DNA from: Vibrio tritonius
Lineage (GTDB): Bacteria; Pseudomonadota; Gammaproteobacteria; Enterobacterales; Vibrionaceae
Assembly (NCBI RefSeq): GCF_001547935.1
Contig: NZ_AP014636.1
Coordinates: forward strand, 1,178,001-1,242,000
Reading direction: 5' to 3'
DNA: 64,000 nucleotides
Made by a program: the position numbers and the translations under genes. The notes under the pieces are model-generated. The model made no database searches. It was not told where the DNA came from and saw only the letters and a program-made list of their open reading frames with translations. Positions 26,953-36,404 of this stretch are shown piece after piece. Each line of letters opens with the position of its first letter. Position 1 is the first letter of the stretch.

Positions 26953-28092
26953 TCAGTTAAGGGCGGGAGTATCCCAAAGGTTAAGCGATACACCGATGCC
27001 TTTTTCTATGGCGTTACGATAGATTTTGGTGCCCCATGCAACGTCCTCAACTGGCATGCCACCGACTGACATGATGATGACCTCCTCATCACTAGTGCGT
27101 CCTGGTGCGTCACCTGCGACGATCTTGCCAATGTCTTCTAGGTCATCGAGGGTAATGGTGCCTTCAGCGATCATGTCCATAAAACGCACGCCTATAATGG
27201 GAATATGATGATGAGCAGGTTTTGGCGCTTCTTCATACCACGCTTGGTAAAGCCCTGTATTGTCGAGAACTTTACGGATATCGTTTTGTTCCATTCCCGC
27301 ATCTAAACGGCAGTATGCAGGCATCGCGAGAAAGGCTCCCGTTTTAACCCATTCGCGTTTCACTTCAGGATAAGTACTTGGGTCACCCGTTTCGCCAGAA
27401 TTGCAATACGTGACAATGTCACTACCACGCACCAACTCTTCGATGGTATCAACGACTTGCACTGTGGTGACTTGTGGGTAGGTTGCCGCCAACCACGTCA
27501 TGAAACTGTCTAAGCTTTTTTGCCCACGACCTTTGATCTTAATCGTATCCACGAGCGGACATTCAGAGATAAACGCTGCAACGGCGGTTTTGCCCATCAC
27601 ACCCGGGCCAAGTAGACCAATGACCTTACTATCTTTACGTGCTAGGTGACGCGCACCCACACCTGGGACAGCGCCAGTTCGGTAAGCAGAAAGTAAGTTT
27701 GCGGACATATACGCGAGCGGCGCACCAGTCACAACGTCATTTAAAATGAACATCAGAATCGATCTTGGCAGACCTTTTTCACGGTTAGCGATGTTAGAGC
27801 CGTACCATTTCACGCCACAAGTTTGAAACTCGCCGCCAAGGTAAGCAGGCATCGCCATTAAACGACGATCAGCGGTTGGTTTTGGCATCAAAGGAAAAGG
27901 GGATTCTTCTGGGAACGTAATCATCGCACCGTGGGAGTCGTTATTTGCGCCCGCCATGCGATAGTCGCCTTTATAGAGCAATTCAAACATCTCTTCCATT
28001 GCATCAATACATTGCGGCATGTTGGTCACGCCCGCTTTGATCATGTCTGGTTCAGAAAGATAAATAAAATCGATATGAGTATTTGCTGACAT
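26953..28092 (-). CDS. Ornithine cyclodeaminase / mu-crystallin family protein
   Basis: A 379-residue NAD(P)-binding enzyme of the OCD family, somewhat longer than classical ornithine cyclodeaminases. The N-terminal half carries YLSEPDMIKAG and CGVKWYGSNIANREKGLPRS. The Rossmann motif GLLGPGVMGKTA and SDIVTYCNSGETGDP follow. I recall relatives labelled tyramine oxidase subunit B in databases; that label is unverified, and reductive or deaminating activity on an amino acid is equally possible. The ATG at 28092 with AGGTGG upstream was chosen. It is divergent from an AraC regulator and upstream of the permease. Confidence 0.85.
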   Translation of the reverse strand: MSANTHIDFIYLSEPDMIKAGVTNMPQCIDAMEEMFELLYKGDYRMAGANNDSHGAMITFPEESPFPLMPKPTADRRLMAMPAYLGGEFQTCGVKWYGSNIANREKGLPRSILMFILNDVVTGAPLAYMSANLLSAYRTGAVPGVGARHLARKDSKVIGLLGPGVMGKTAVAAFISECPLVDTIKIKGRGQKSLDSFMTWLAATYPQVTTVQVVDTIEELVRGSDIVTYCNSGETGDPSTYPEVKREWVKTGAFLAMPAYCRLDAGMEQNDIRKVLDNTGLYQAWYEEAPKPAHHHIPIIGVRFMDMIAEGTITLDDLEDIGKIVAGDAPGRTSDEEVIIMSVGGMPVEDVAWGTKIYRNAIEKGIGVSLNLWDTPALN

Positions 28093-28357
28093 ACATCCAC
28101 CTTGTTCGTCATTAATCAATACCAAGATGCCTCATCCTCAGTGTGCTGTGTTCACTTGATAACAGGGGTAATGTGCAGCACAGGCATCTTTTGAAATTTG
28201 AGTGTGACAAGGGAAATTCGCGCTGTATTGAATTTTTGCGACATAGCGAATTTGTTTTGAACAGGTCGCGATCTGGCGTGTTGTTTGCTTAGTACGGAGT
28301 GAAATGGAAAGAAAGAGCGCCGAAATTTGGCTCAAATAAACGCAAAGGAATTGCATT

Positions 28358-29191
28358 ATGGCGGAATTTATCACACGTGAACACGTGGCAGGAATTCATT
28401 CAAAACAACCTTGGTTTGTCTTAAGTGCGGAGCAGTTTTTCGCCCATAAACCACCCAATCACCCCTATATTTCCCATTTTTACAGTTTCACAATGAGTAA
28501 CGAATTGGGCAAAACTATCGCCATTCCCGATGGCTGTATTGACCTATTGTTCGACTGTGATGGAGACTCCCCTATCGGCCTCGTTTGTGGCACAACGCTA
28601 CAAGCTCGTGAAGTCACCTTTACACCACATCATCACTACTTTGGCGTGCGCTTTATTCCCGGCATGGTGCCTGATTTTCTTAATGTTTCCGCCCCTGAAT
28701 TGATTGAGCATCAGTCACGCTTTGTGGATGTGGTCAGCGACAGCCAATTCATTTGCGAACAAGTGATTCGCGCCCACAGTTTCTTAGAGCGGGTGGAGTT
28801 AATCAATGGCTTTCTAGCGCTAAAGCAGCTGCACTCGCCTTCACGACTCACTTCACAGATTGTCGCCAAAATCTGCCAAGAGAAAGGCAATATTCAAGTG
28901 CAAGATCTCGAGCGTTATTCTGGGTATACCCGACGAACGTTAGAGCGCCAATTCCAACAAGATATTGGCCTAACGCCGAAGACATTTATTCGCGCCATTC
29001 GCTGTCAATCTGCGGTCTATAGCATCAATCATCTTGATACCCTCACCTTTTCCGATTTGGCTTCAGGTTTAGGCTTTAGCGACCAAGCGCATTTTCTTAG
29101 AGAGTTTAAAAAACTGGTTCACGTTACACCGCTGGTTTACCAGCAGCAGGTACGACAAAATACCTATCTTGAGCATTTGCAGGTTTGCTAA
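28358..29191 (+). CDS. AraC-family regulator
   Basis: A 277-residue regulator. The N-terminal half is a ligand domain of the DUF6597 type (IPDGCIDLLFDCDG, FTPHHHYFGVRFIPGMVPDF). Residues about 170-265 are the double HTH (SGYTRRTLERQFQQDIGLTP, LASGLGFSDQAHFLREFKKL). AGGA lies eight bases before the ATG. It is transcribed away from the OCD-permease unit and is its likely regulator. Confidence 0.88.
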   Translation: MAEFITREHVAGIHSKQPWFVLSAEQFFAHKPPNHPYISHFYSFTMSNELGKTIAIPDGCIDLLFDCDGDSPIGLVCGTTLQAREVTFTPHHHYFGVRFIPGMVPDFLNVSAPELIEHQSRFVDVVSDSQFICEQVIRAHSFLERVELINGFLALKQLHSPSRLTSQIVAKICQEKGNIQVQDLERYSGYTRRTLERQFQQDIGLTPKTFIRAIRCQSAVYSINHLDTLTFSDLASGLGFSDQAHFLREFKKLVHVTPLVYQQQVRQNTYLEHLQVC

Positions 29192-29247
29192 ATGGTGGTG
29201 CAGGCGCACCAGCTTTGGTCAGCAGAAAGAACAAAAAAACCAATAAA

Positions 29248-29292
29248 AAAGCCCAACCTTTGAAGTGAACTGACTCCATAAAGTTGGGCTTT
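29248..29292. terminator. Bidirectional terminator between araC-type and emrB-type genes
   Basis: Perfect ten-bp stem AAAGCCCAAC / GTTGGGCTTT with a 25-base loop. A runs on the left give T on the minus strand, and TTTGCTTGTTT follows on the plus strand. Confidence 0.8.
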
Positions 29293-29308
29293 GCTTGTTT
29301 AAGCAGAT

Positions 29309-30805
29309 TTAGTGACCGGCAGCGGCCTTCTTGGTGAAGAAGATAAATGGAACCAGCACAATAAACAGCCCCATTAGCAGCGTAAAGAGGTCGATGGTCG
29401 ACATCATGTAAGACTGCGTGGTAATGGTGCCATTCATTCGTTCAAGGTACGACAAACCGCCCTGCTGAAGGTCGCCCGACACCAATGGATTGTATGCCGA
29501 GATGTGTTCCGACATCACTGAGTGGTGCAAGCTGGCGTTATGTGACCAATACCAGGTAGTTAGTGACGAAGCGAAACTCGCACCTATGGTACGGATAAAG
29601 GTCGATAACGACGCCGCATCGGCGATATCAGGGCCATTCAAATCCGACAGCAAAATCGTGGTCATTGGCATAAAGAACAGCGAAATCCCAATCCCCATAA
29701 AGAGCTGAATGATCGCAATCGAGCCAAAGTCGACTTCCGTATTAAACCGAGCACGGGCATAACAGCTGATCGCAATCACCACAAACGAACCTGCCGCCAG
29801 CATCCGCATGTCCATCTTATGACCAAAGCGTCCCAGCACCGGGGTCAAGAAGAGTGGAATCACCCCCATCGGCGCACAAGCTAACCCCGCCCAAAGTGCG
29901 GTGTAACCCATTTGACTTTGTAACCACTGTGGCAAAATCAAGTTGATACTAAAGAAGCCCGCATAACCTAAGGTCAGCAGAATCGTACCAATACAGAAGT
30001 TACGGTTCTTAAACAGTTTTAGGTTGATGATAGGGTTATCGTCGGTCAGCTCCCAAATCACCATAAAGATCAACATGATGACGGCAAAAATAGAGCCACC
30101 GATGATCCATGAGTTGGAGAACCAATCCAAGTCGTTACCTTTATCCAGCACTACTTGTAATACGCCAACACCCAGCGCCATCGTCGCCAAACCAATCACA
30201 TCCAGTTTTACTTTCTCTGGTTTGTGTGGGCGGTCTTTGAGCTGCTTCATCACTACCATCACGGTGAACACACCAATCGGTAAGTTGATAAAGAAGATCC
30301 ACGGCCAGCTATAGTCGTAAGTTAACCAACCTCCGAGGATAGGACCTAGAATCGGCCCGACCACCGCCACCATACCAATCAGGGCAAGCGCCATATGTCG
30401 TTTATCTTTGGGGAAAATCGACATCAACAGCACTTGGCTCATCGGAAACAGCGGCGCTGCCACCAAACCTTGCAGGGTACGAAATACCACCAACTCGCCC
30501 ATGGACTGGGAGATACCGCAAAGGAAAGACATCAAACTAAAGAGCACCAAAGCGCCCACATACAGATGCACTTCCCCAACACGGCGACTTAACCATGCAG
30601 TGATTGGCAAGCCAATCGCATTACTCACGGTAAATGAGGTAATAACCCAAGTACCTTGGCTTAAACTCACCCCCATATTACCGGCTATGGTCGGCAACGA
30701 CACGTTCGCGATAGTCGAGTCGAGTACCTGCATAAACACGCCCAGTGAAATGGCGAAGACACACAACGCCATGTTCGCTGGTCGAAATTGTTGCTGCTCA
30801 CTCAT
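29309..30805 (-). CDS. emrB: DHA2-family MFS drug exporter, EmrB/VceB-like
   Basis: A 498-residue, 14-helix proton-driven inner-membrane exporter. The DHA2 signature VLDSTIANVSLPTIAGNMG is in helix 1. WVITSFTVSNAIGLPITAWL and ILGPILGGWLTYDYSWPWIF are the usual conserved stretches. AAGGATC lies seven bases before the ATG. It is the last gene of a marR-OMF-emrA-emrB operon, 12 bases after emrA, forming a tripartite pump for hydrophobic toxic compounds. Confidence 0.93.
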   Translation of the reverse strand: MSEQQQFRPANMALCVFAISLGVFMQVLDSTIANVSLPTIAGNMGVSLSQGTWVITSFTVSNAIGLPITAWLSRRVGEVHLYVGALVLFSLMSFLCGISQSMGELVVFRTLQGLVAAPLFPMSQVLLMSIFPKDKRHMALALIGMVAVVGPILGPILGGWLTYDYSWPWIFFINLPIGVFTVMVVMKQLKDRPHKPEKVKLDVIGLATMALGVGVLQVVLDKGNDLDWFSNSWIIGGSIFAVIMLIFMVIWELTDDNPIINLKLFKNRNFCIGTILLTLGYAGFFSINLILPQWLQSQMGYTALWAGLACAPMGVIPLFLTPVLGRFGHKMDMRMLAAGSFVVIAISCYARARFNTEVDFGSIAIIQLFMGIGISLFFMPMTTILLSDLNGPDIADAASLSTFIRTIGASFASSLTTWYWSHNASLHHSVMSEHISAYNPLVSGDLQQGGLSYLERMNGTITTQSYMMSTIDLFTLLMGLFIVLVPFIFFTKKAAAGH

Positions 30806-30817
30806 CGCAGATCCTTA

Positions 30818-32023
30818 TTACTCTTTAGCCAAGTAGTTTTTATCGCTAGCATCATTTTCAGCAATGATGCGGTCGATAAGTGGGTCTACACCAGCAAGGG
30901 ATTGGCTGTAAACATTGGTGCTGTACAGCGCTTTGTCTGGCGTATTTTGTGATAGCAATGGACCAGAGGTATCAGAGGTATTTACTTCAGCAATCATCGA
31001 CAGACCAATACGCAGTGGATGTGCAGTCAGTTCTTCATCATCCAATTTGATCCGTACTGGCAAACGTTGAACCACTTTTATCCAGTTACCGGTTGCGTTT
31101 TGTGCTGGTAATACTGAGAACGCGCTACCCGTACCGATACCTAAGCTTTCAACTTCACCGTGGAACACCACATCGTCGCCATACAGGTCAGAAATCAGAT
31201 CCACTTTTTGGCCAATGCGCATATCTTGCAATTGCGTTTCTTTAAAGTTCGCATCCACCCACACATCATTCAGTGGCACTACCGCCATCAAATTAGAGTT
31301 TTGGGAAATGCGTTGCCCCACTTGCACGTTACGTTTTGCTACGTAACCCGATACTGGCGCAACAAGTACGGTACGTTGTTGTTCCAAATAGGTTTTCTTA
31401 ACTTGAGCAATCGCCGCTTTCACCATAGGGTGTGATTCCACCGTGGTGTTATGCACCGCTGCTTCACGAGCTTGCAATTGTTGTTTTGCGGCCGCCAAAT
31501 CTTGGTTAGCAGAGCTCATTACATCACGAGCATGGCTTAATTCTTCACGAGACAAACCGCCCGCTTTCACCATATTTTTACGACGATCGTAGTCGCTTTG
31601 CGCTTGTTCTAGCGCGATGGTCTTGGTCTTAACAACCGCTTTTGCTTGTTCAAGATCGTTAAACAGCGCGCGTACTTGGCGTACTGTTTGCGCAAGGTTT
31701 GCTTCAGCACTTTCAAAAGCAATTTTGGCATCTGCATCATCGAGATAAACCAGTGGCTGACCTTGTTTTACGTAGTCGCCATCTTCCACGTCGATACGTG
31801 TCACTGTACCGGTGATTTCCGGGGTGATCTGCACTAAGTTACCGTTTACATAGGCATCTTCAGTGCTTTGCTCTCCCACGACATAGTTAAAGTAGTAAAA
31901 GCCTGAACAAGCAGCCGCCACAAGTAATGCGCTCCCAAAAATGGCGAATCCTTTTTTGCGGTTTGCTTTGTTCTCAAGAGACGCGTTGTCTACCGACGCG
32001 TTTTCATTGTTATTCTGTTGCAT
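30818..32023 (-). CDS. emrA: EmrA/VceA-like periplasmic adaptor
   Basis: A 401-residue membrane-fusion protein. A single N-terminal anchor (FAIFGSALLVAAACSGFYYF) follows a polar, Asn-rich start. STEDAYVNGNLVQITPEITG is the lipoyl half-motif. A coiled-coil hairpin spans about residues 110-200, and the second lipoyl half is VLVAPVSGYVAKRNVQVGQ. It links the EmrB-like pump to the outer-membrane channel encoded just upstream. Confidence 0.93.
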   Translation of the reverse strand: MQQNNNENASVDNASLENKANRKKGFAIFGSALLVAAACSGFYYFNYVVGEQSTEDAYVNGNLVQITPEITGTVTRIDVEDGDYVKQGQPLVYLDDADAKIAFESAEANLAQTVRQVRALFNDLEQAKAVVKTKTIALEQAQSDYDRRKNMVKAGGLSREELSHARDVMSSANQDLAAAKQQLQAREAAVHNTTVESHPMVKAAIAQVKKTYLEQQRTVLVAPVSGYVAKRNVQVGQRISQNSNLMAVVPLNDVWVDANFKETQLQDMRIGQKVDLISDLYGDDVVFHGEVESLGIGTGSAFSVLPAQNATGNWIKVVQRLPVRIKLDDEELTAHPLRIGLSMIAEVNTSDTSGPLLSQNTPDKALYSTNVYSQSLAGVDPLIDRIIAENDASDKNYLAKE

Positions 32024-32044
32024 ATCTAATTAAACCTCAGAAAG

Positions 32045-33508
32045 CTATTTGGTTGTGGTCACTTGGTTGTTTTGTTGAGATGGAGTGGTTTGCGTGTCAT
32101 AAAATCCACCACCTAATACATTCACCAAGGTCACTTGTTTTTCTTGTTGCTGGTTTTGCAACGTTGTCAGAGCTGATTCAGCCTGAAGTAATTGGTTCTC
32201 TGCCATTAGCACTTCGAGTTGGCTCCCCATCCCCGACTGATACCGTTTTTCAGTGATGTGGTAACTTTTCTTGGCTAAGCGCACACTCTCTTTCGCGTCA
32301 TTTAACTGCTGCTCAGCAGACTGAAGCGCCAACACGGTATCGGCAACATCACCTAGAGCATTGACCAAGGTTTGATTGTACTGAGCAACTGCAGCATCAT
32401 AATCTGCTGTATTTTCAATCAAATTGGCTTTCAAATCGCGCGTAAAAATCGGCAGTGAAATCGCTGGTGCAACGCGCCACTGACGGCTGACATCTTCAAA
32501 CATCGCATCGCCTAGCACTGCTCTAAACCCTGCCATTGCGCTTAAATTCAAGTTCGGATAGAACTTGGTTTTCGCTGATGCAATGTTTTTGCTCGCCGCT
32601 TCAACACGCCACTTCGCCGCCACAATATCAGGACGATGAGCTAATAAATTGGCTGGCAACTCAGTTGGCAGCGCCAATTTGGTATTCATCAACGCCGCTG
32701 GACGCTTGATGGTATTCGCCAAATCAGGACCTTCACCAACCATGGTCGCTAACGCATTGTTAAGCTGTTTGATAGCCAGCAAACGCTGTTTAACCGTTTG
32801 TTGTGAGGTCGCCGCATTACTTTGCGCGGTATACAGGCGGTCATCGGAGGTTAAGCCGTTGTCCAGCAAACGTTGCGTAATGGTCACAATACCTTGAGTA
32901 CGCTCTTGGTCTTGCTGAGCGATATCCAATAAGCGGTAGGCATTAGCAAGCTGAATGTAGGTACTGGCAATGCCACTAGAGAGTGAAATACGCGCGGCTT
33001 GATGATCCACTTGCGCAGCACGTTGTGCATCGACACTGGCTTCCCATGCGTCACGCTCACCACCCCACAAATCGACGTTGTAACTGCCACTCAATCCCAA
33101 GCTATACAATGTGCTGTACTGATTACCTTGGTGAAAAACGGTGTCTTCAGAGCGAGATAAGCGTGAACGAGCGGCACCAGCATTTGCAGCCAACTGAGGA
33201 TCAAACTGCGCATCCGCCGCCATTACCGCTGCCGACGCTTTATTGAGATTAGCGTTAGCAAGTTGCAACGTTGGGCTATTTTTCAGTGCACGTTGGATAA
33301 GATTGTTGAGCTGAGTATCATTGAGCACTGTCCACCAATCACTTTGTGGCCAAGTTGCAGCAGATAGATCAGTAGACGCTAGGCTTTTACTGTGTTCCAA
33401 CACACTCTGATCATTGATCTGATTAGTCGGTTTAATGTCGCTTGGCGCGGCACAACCGTAGAGCATGGCAACAGAAATCACAGCAGCCAGAGGCGTTAAT
33501 TTGTTCAT
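32045..33508 (-). CDS. Outer-membrane factor lipoprotein, NodT/TolC family
   Basis: A 487-residue outer-membrane channel. The lipoprotein signal is MNKLTPLAAVISVAMLYGC, with Cys19 as the acylation site. Two OEP repeats follow, the first around QLANANLNKASAAVMAADAQ and the second around VRLAKKSYHITEKRYQSG. The ATG at 33508 overlaps the marR stop as ATGA, and AAAAGGA lies six bases upstream. It is the VceC-type partner of the two transport genes behind it. Confidence 0.93.
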   Translation of the reverse strand: MNKLTPLAAVISVAMLYGCAAPSDIKPTNQINDQSVLEHSKSLASTDLSAATWPQSDWWTVLNDTQLNNLIQRALKNSPTLQLANANLNKASAAVMAADAQFDPQLAANAGAARSRLSRSEDTVFHQGNQYSTLYSLGLSGSYNVDLWGGERDAWEASVDAQRAAQVDHQAARISLSSGIASTYIQLANAYRLLDIAQQDQERTQGIVTITQRLLDNGLTSDDRLYTAQSNAATSQQTVKQRLLAIKQLNNALATMVGEGPDLANTIKRPAALMNTKLALPTELPANLLAHRPDIVAAKWRVEAASKNIASAKTKFYPNLNLSAMAGFRAVLGDAMFEDVSRQWRVAPAISLPIFTRDLKANLIENTADYDAAVAQYNQTLVNALGDVADTVLALQSAEQQLNDAKESVRLAKKSYHITEKRYQSGMGSQLEVLMAENQLLQAESALTTLQNQQQEKQVTLVNVLGGGFYDTQTTPSQQNNQVTTTK

Positions 33509-34008
33509 TTTGTTCCTTTTAATAATTGCGCCAAACACTCTTCACCCATATAAGAGGTGACGATTTTCTTTAAACAGTGACGAAGTTGAGCTTTTTCTTC
33601 TTCGTTTAATGCTTGCTCAAGTTCATCTAATGCATTCATCGCTAGTGGCATGGCTTCGGCTACGAGTGCTCGCCCCTTGTCGGTGAGATACAACAAAAAC
33701 GAACGGCGGTCTTCAGGATCAGGCTGACGTTTAATCAGGTCTTTCTTCTCCAAGCGATCCACCATACGGGTGATGCTGCTTTTATCGACATTCAACATCT
33801 TGCCGATGTCTGAAGGGCGGTAACTTTGAAACTTATAAATTTGAAACAGTACTTTCGCTTGAGTTGACGTTAACTCTTCCGACAAAGCGGGATACGCCAA
33901 GTGTTGGTCAAGCAAGCGATCTTTAACATGACAAGATTTCGCGAGCAAAAAACCAATATTATCAAGGATTAATGGAAAGCACTCTGGTTGTTCAGACGTT
34001 GTTGACAT
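33505..34008 (-). CDS. MarR-family regulator of the efflux operon
   Basis: A 167-residue MarR/EmrR-type repressor. The winged helix covers about residues 60-120 (RPSDIGKMLNVDKSSITRMV, DRLEKKDLIKRQPDPEDRRS). It is the first gene of the efflux operon and overlaps the outer-membrane factor gene by four bases. Autoregulation with release by a hydrophobic ligand is the family rule; note that V. cholerae vceCAB is controlled by a TetR-type protein instead. Confidence 0.92.
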   Translation of the reverse strand: MSTTSEQPECFPLILDNIGFLLAKSCHVKDRLLDQHLAYPALSEELTSTQAKVLFQIYKFQSYRPSDIGKMLNVDKSSITRMVDRLEKKDLIKRQPDPEDRRSFLLYLTDKGRALVAEAMPLAMNALDELEQALNEEEKAQLRHCLKKIVTSYMGEECLAQLLKGTK

Positions 34009-34039
34009 TGCTTATCACCATTTAGTTGTCATCCCAATA

Positions 34040-34114
34040 GTTGCTACTGCAACCAAATATAGTGATTTGGCTCATATAAGTCAATTAGCATTTCGTAATA
34101 TTTACACAAGTAAA
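34040..34114. promoter_or_regulatory. Candidate MarR operators upstream of the efflux operon
   Basis: GTTGCTACTGCAAC (34040-34053) and TTTACACAAGTAAA (34101-34114) are perfect palindromes with five-base arms and four-base centres. They lie 32 and 93 bases before the marR ATG. The rest of this 345-base gap, to the DUF1294 gene at 34354, shows no gene. Confidence 0.5.
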
Positions 34115-34353
34115 TGTGATATTAACCAAGTCTCATAAGAAGAACGTCATCGCAATGTGTGAAGCGAATAAAATCGTTGAGGAAGCACACCAATTAAGGG
34201 CAACTGATTTAGGGAAATACGAGGAACAAACAGTGTGAAATGAAATCGTGGCAGAAGACATAACAAGATAATTCGTAAGCAGCTTGGCGTATATTGAATC
34301 AGAAACTGGCTAAGCTAAATGCTGCTTACTTAATGAAAACAATAGACAAATGA

Positions 34354-34722
34354 CTACCAGTAACTTGCCAGCCACTCTCTGCCCATCGGCGTCACCAATA
34401 CGACATAGCACCCGATATTAACAATGACAGTGAACCAAAGAATACTTTTAAACGGCTGCTTTTGCGTCTTGTGGCGAAACACTTTTTGCCCTAATAACGC
34501 GCCCGGCCAACCACCTAGCAGCGCCAACAAGTGCAGCGTTTTTTCTTGGACGCGCCAATCGTCGCGTTTAGCTGCCCTCTTGTCTTTGAAGTAACAGAAA
34601 AACGTGATCACACTGAGCACAGCATAGCCTAGCAAAACCCAATAAGGCTGCTGAAACCAATAGGTCACCACACCAACCAAAACGAAAAACAAGAGACTCA
34701 CTAAGCCATTAAGAGAAAACAT
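34354..34722 (-). CDS. DUF1294 membrane protein
   Basis: A protein of about 122 residues with a DUF1294 pattern: YFKDKRAAKRDDWRVQEKTL, LHLLALLGGWPGALLGQK and FRHKTQKQPF. There are four hydrophobic helices. Function unknown. The ATG at 34722 lacks a good ribosome site, whereas an in-frame TTG at 34731 has AAGG six bases upstream, so the protein may be three residues longer. Confidence 0.8.
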   Translation of the reverse strand: MFSLNGLVSLLFFVLVGVVTYWFQQPYWVLLGYAVLSVITFFCYFKDKRAAKRDDWRVQEKTLHLLALLGGWPGALLGQKVFRHKTQKQPFKSILWFTVIVNIGCYVVLVTPMGREWLASYW

Positions 34723-34896
34723 GAACACCAAACCAAACCTTATTTATTCTGGCAGGCAATGTAGCTTGTTTTACAAGGTGAGGCAATGATGGTTGAAGTT
34801 GGCTTTGGGATGCGAACTTTTACATGATAAATCGCTTTTGAATAAGACCAGAAATAGCAACAGCATTATCCTATAAGATACCAATAAGGCTTTTAT

Positions 34897-35265
34897 TTAT
34901 ACTCTTTTGAGAAAGTTAACTTGGTTCACTACTCTAACCAATTCATCTCTATCATTAGATTTGCATAATCCCGATTCGACAGCACCTATTTCAGGGTTAT
35001 CACACAAGGTCACTCTCAGCTCATACTTTTTAATTAACAAATAACTTATTAAAAAGAATAGCGGAACAGCAACTAGAGCACTGAGTGGATAAATCATAAA
35101 GAATGAAAAGCCAAATACTACAGCAATCGATAATGCTCGTTTCATCTTTGTTGAGTTGTTGTACTCAACAACTCGGATGTCCATAATCTTTTCAATCTCA
35201 AGCGGTATTGATGAATGCTTACAACAAATAGCTTCTGAATCAATCCACACCAATTGCTCAGACAT
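34897..35265 (-). CDS. Two-helix membrane protein of unknown function
   Basis: A 122-residue protein. A beta-rich N-terminal part (VWIDSEAICCKHSSIPLEIE, KIMDIRVVEY) precedes two adjacent membrane helices (ALSIAVVFGFSFFMIYPLSA, VAVPLFFLISYLLI) and a cytoplasmic tail. The layout resembles the DUF6232 type, but I am not certain. GGGAGAG lies five bases before the ATG at 35265. AT-rich and unlike the Tad genes next to it. Confidence 0.7.
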   Translation of the reverse strand: MSEQLVWIDSEAICCKHSSIPLEIEKIMDIRVVEYNNSTKMKRALSIAVVFGFSFFMIYPLSALVAVPLFFLISYLLIKKYELRVTLCDNPEIGAVESGLCKSNDRDELVRVVNQVNFLKRV

Positions 35266-35449
35266 AATCTCTCCCAGCACGACTTAGCAATATCCCATTC
35301 ACAATAAGTTCAGCCACATGAGTCTGCTCACGTATTGCTTATATCTCTGTAGAAATTCATCTTAGGCGTGAATGGTTTATTTATGGAATAGCGTAAATTG
35401 CAAAGTTACTTTGCTTTTTTATCGCCATTACGCTTAGTCATATTGTTCA

Positions 35450-35857
35450 TCACTGGTTATCCTGAGTCTCTGGGCGACGCCAAATAAAAAATGCGCCAAT
35501 TCCCATCCCTATCGCCGCAACCGCAAGCCACAGATAAGCAACTTTCATGACCACCAGCAGTGTAAAACACGCCAACATAGAAAGAGCGGAATGCACTTTA
35601 TTGCGTCTTGAGATCACCCCGCCATGTTGCCAATTATCGATGATGCGGCGAAAGTACGGCACTGACATAATCCACTGATGAATGGTCGGCGACCCTTTGG
35701 CTGCCGCCCAAGCGGCCAGAATAACAAACTCCGTTGCAGGTAATCCCGGCAGCAAAATTCCCAACACCGCCATGGCAAGACTGGCAAGCGCTAAAAGCTT
35801 ATACAGCCACATGGAGAGCGCCGAACGCTTATTAACTTCAACTGTCATCGTCTTCAT
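35450..35857 (-). CDS. DUF454/YbaN-type inner-membrane protein
   Basis: A 135-residue protein with the DUF454 pattern ALASLAMAVLGILLPGLPAT, EFVILAAWAAAKGSP and HQWIMSVPYFRRIIDNW. Three or four helices. Function unknown. Its start overlaps the TadF-like gene by 20 bases, and AGGA is present five bases before the ATG. It is therefore probably transcribed as the tail of the Tad operon, although YbaN proteins are not known Tad components. Confidence 0.85.
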   Translation of the reverse strand: MKTMTVEVNKRSALSMWLYKLLALASLAMAVLGILLPGLPATEFVILAAWAAAKGSPTIHQWIMSVPYFRRIIDNWQHGGVISRRNKVHSALSMLACFTLLVVMKVAYLWLAVAAIGMGIGAFFIWRRPETQDNQ

Positions 35858-36404
35858 CGATTCCTAACTCCCCTGCCAGAACCTTATCCACATGAATGGT
35901 TTTTTCTCGCGCTCGGTTTGATGCCACCACTTGAATGGTTTTAGGCGACAATAGTGACGCAAAAGGTGTTAACCCCTCGGACTGACGACAAAGCTGCACC
36001 ACGATCACTGCGTTTTGATCATCTTCGCTATCCTCTTCAGGCATATCAGCACTGAAATTTTTACCCGTACTAAGTTCAGGACAGATACCATCTAATGCTC
36101 CGCGCCTTAGTGGACGCCACGCCATACTGCGATCCAATTTCACATTGTAGATATAGAGTTCATACTCCCCGATATCCGCTTCTGGCATGTTTCGGGCAAT
36201 CAATAGATTCAAGTCCTTAGCACTGATATAGCGCTGAATAGAGATAATAGAAGCTAGGTTGTGCGACATTCGGTCGTAGTGACTACGCAGTTGGCTTACC
36301 GTGTAGAGATCGGCAATGATGGCCACCGCCCCCACGAACATTCCCATCATCAGCGTCAATTCAATCAGAGCCAGTCCTTTGGCTTTACGTAAACTGCCTC
36401 TCAT
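35838..36404 (-). CDS. tadF: TadF-like pseudopilin
   Basis: A 188-residue minor pseudopilin of the Tad system. The N terminus has a type IV prepilin-like segment (KAKGLALIELTLMMGMFVGA) with Glu in place after the likely TadV-processed Gly, then a helix and a periplasmic domain. It ends in an acidic tail GIDEDDDS. The start overlaps the TadE stop as ATGA. It is shorter than TadG proteins and has no von Willebrand domain. Confidence 0.8.
   Translation of the reverse strand: MRGSLRKAKGLALIELTLMMGMFVGAVAIIADLYTVSQLRSHYDRMSHNLASIISIQRYISAKDLNLLIARNMPEADIGEYELYIYNVKLDRSMAWRPLRRGALDGICPELSTGKNFSADMPEEDSEDDQNAVIVVQLCRQSEGLTPFASLLSPKTIQVVASNRAREKTIHVDKVLAGELGIDEDDDS

Noticed and set aside
28138..28374. 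78-codon minus-strand frame between the OCD-like and AraC genes
   Set aside because: Covers the divergent promoter region and overlaps the araC start; no ribosome site and Cys/Gln-rich random composition.
35395..35440. GCAAAG/CTTTGC inverted repeat as terminator of the Tad operon
   Set aside because: Three-base loop, six-base stem and only scattered T after it; too weak to call.
35404..35456. Mini-frame MNNMTKRNGDKKAK overlapping the YbaN stop
   Set aside because: Only 14 codons; the overlap TGATG is suggestive, but nothing else supports translation.
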